Program-made: the position numbers and the translations under genes
Shown here: piece by piece, positions 5,243 through 6,130 of the stretch
How the letters are laid out: each line of letters opens with the position of its first letter
Numbering within the stretch: position 1 is the first letter of the stretch
Origin: an uncultured Clostridia bacterium
GTDB taxonomy: Bacteria > Bacillota > Clostridia > Oscillospirales > CAG-272
Reading direction: 5' to 3'
DNA: 6,130 nucleotides
NCBI GenBank assembly: GCA_946055715.1
Contig: CAMGGT010000065.1
Location: forward strand, 1-6,130
The notes under the pieces: model-generated
Database searches by the model: none
Told to the model about the DNA's origin: nothing
Seen by the model: the letters and a program-made list of their open reading frames with translations, nothing else

Positions 5243-6052
5243 ATGATTCACGAAAAAATCTACCTGTATCCCGACCGCAAGGATGTCTTCCTGGAGACCT
5301 ACTGCTTTGAACGCGGTGTCTGCACCAAATCGGACGCGATGCTGATCCTGCCCGGCGGCGGCTATCAGTTTGTCTCTGACCGAGAGGGAGAACCCATCAT
5401 GCGCGCATTTGCCGCCCAAGGGTTCAATTGCTTTGTGCTGACCTACAGCATTTGCGACAAAGCCCGTTTTCCGCAGCCCCTGCTGGATGCCGCCATGGCC
5501 ATGAAGCACATCCGTGAGAATGCAGAGCACGACAATATCAACCCCGAAAAGATCTGCGCTGTCGGCTTTTCGGCCGGTGGGCATCTCTGCGGTATGCTGG
5601 GCAACATGTGGCATCTGCCGGTGTTGAGAGAGACCATCGGCGTGCCCTCCGAAGTCTTCCGGCCGACATGCGTGCTGCTGATCTACCCCGTCATCACCGC
5701 CTATGAATATGCCCATCTCGGCTCCATTCAGACGGTTGTCGGCACACAGGCAACCGTGGAATCCCTGGCCACTGTTTCGGTTGACCCGTCTGTCGTTTCT
5801 ATAGAAAAGAACATCACCGAAAAATCCGTGCCTGCCTTTTTGCTTCACACGGCAGATGACGGCCTTGTCCCCGTAGAAAACACCCTGCTTGCCGCACATG
5901 CCTACCACAAAGCGGGCGTACCGTTTGAAGTGCACATCTATCCCTTCGGCCCACACGGCATATCCATCGCCAAAGAGGAGACCGGCCCCGCCGAGCCAAG
6001 TGTGGCAGAATGGCCGCGTCTTGCGACCGCCTTCTGCCGTCGGTTTCTCTGA
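5243..6052 (+). CDS. Alpha/beta-hydrolase esterase, second of tandem pair
   Basis: Paralogue of the preceding esterase, 269 residues, with the same fold and no signal peptide. It has oxyanion-hole PGGGY (37-41), nucleophile elbow GFSAGG (108-113, S110), acid D206 in DDGLVP (205-210) and base H238 in GPHG (236-239). It differs from its neighbour mainly at 42-48, straight after the oxyanion loop, at 162-176, and by seven extra residues at about 179-185 before SIEK. These changes flank the active site and suggest a different substrate range. The start at 5243 is chosen for AAGGAG 6 bases upstream and for agreement with the paralogue's N-terminus, over an in-frame TTG at 5219. The gene has its own promoter and ends before a strong terminator. 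The protein family is clear; the reaction is inferred to be acyl-ester hydrolysis. Confidence 0.88.
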   Translation: MIHEKIYLYPDRKDVFLETYCFERGVCTKSDAMLILPGGGYQFVSDREGEPIMRAFAAQGFNCFVLTYSICDKARFPQPLLDAAMAMKHIRENAEHDNINPEKICAVGFSAGGHLCGMLGNMWHLPVLRETIGVPSEVFRPTCVLLIYPVITAYEYAHLGSIQTVVGTQATVESLATVSVDPSVVSIEKNITEKSVPAFLLHTADDGLVPVENTLLAAHAYHKAGVPFEVHIYPFGPHGISIAKEETGPAEPSVAEWPRLATAFCRRFL

Positions 6053-6070
6053 GAGAAGTCGCCATCTGCC

Positions 6071-6119
6071 AAAAGGGCTGCTGCAAATGCGTAACCAATG
6101 CATTTGCAGCAGCCCTTTT
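6071..6119 (+). terminator. Terminator of esterase pair, possibly bidirectional
   Basis: Arms 6071-6090 and 6100-6119 are a perfect 20-bp inverted repeat beginning AAAAGGGCTGC and ending GCAGCCCTTTT, around a 9-base loop. The stem is GC-rich at its foot and followed by TTTT and T-rich sequence. It lies 18 bases after the second esterase stop. Because the arms carry A-run and T-run ends, it should also work for transcription arriving from the right on the minus strand. Confidence 0.9.
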
Positions 6120-6130
6120 GTACTTTATGC

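Noticed and set aside
5213..6103. 296-codon open frame on the minus strand opposite the second esterase
   Set aside because: The opposite strand encodes a complete alpha/beta hydrolase with an intact triad. A similar antisense frame lies opposite the paralogue, as expected from shared codon composition. No family motif seen.

Overview
The window looks like the chromosome of an endospore-forming, Gram-positive anaerobe in the Clostridia, most likely a gut-type Oscillospirales/Ruminococcaceae relative; the lineage is inference. The evidence is a clear SpoVT, a PdaA-type spore-cortex deacetylase, a 58-residue Firmicutes-type ribosomal protein S21, AGGAG-type ribosome binding sites throughout, sigma-A-like promoters and a moderately high GC content. 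I see no transposase, phage, CRISPR, tRNA or rRNA sequence. Genes are tightly packed and no stretch longer than about 170 bases lacks a gene.

Left part, all on the minus strand. In transcription order (right to left) the genes are an intracellular GH20 beta-N-acetylhexosaminidase of the GH20C type, spoVT, folD, rpsU and a PdaA-like polysaccharide deacetylase whose 3' end lies outside the window. spoVT and folD are 21 bases apart and form a probable operon. rpsU has its own near-consensus promoter and a hairpin terminator just after its stop codon; the deacetylase follows 91 bases after rpsU. Two of these genes (spoVT, pdaA-like) belong to sporulation and spore-cortex maturation; folD and rpsU are housekeeping genes.

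Right part, plus strand. Two adjacent alpha/beta-hydrolase genes (262 and 269 residues, about 76% identical by hand alignment) are products of a tandem duplication. They are read divergently from the GH20 gene across a 138-base control region, which holds a strong minus-strand promoter (TTGACA, 17 bases, TAGAAT), a weaker overlapping plus-strand candidate and a GGTTGC/GCAACC palindrome. The second hydrolase has its own promoter, and a 20-bp-stem terminator closes the unit. The esterases plus a cytoplasmic hexosaminidase suggest intracellular processing of imported N-acetylated, possibly O-acylated, oligosaccharides; this is inference from family and layout.

The genes are all of recognisable families; I found no clear new defence or mobile system. 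The most unusual signals are non-coding: an 11-bp inverted repeat that would mask the spoVT ribosome binding site, competing base-pairing between the rpsU terminator and the leader of the deacetylase gene, and the shared palindrome in the GH20/esterase divergent control region.
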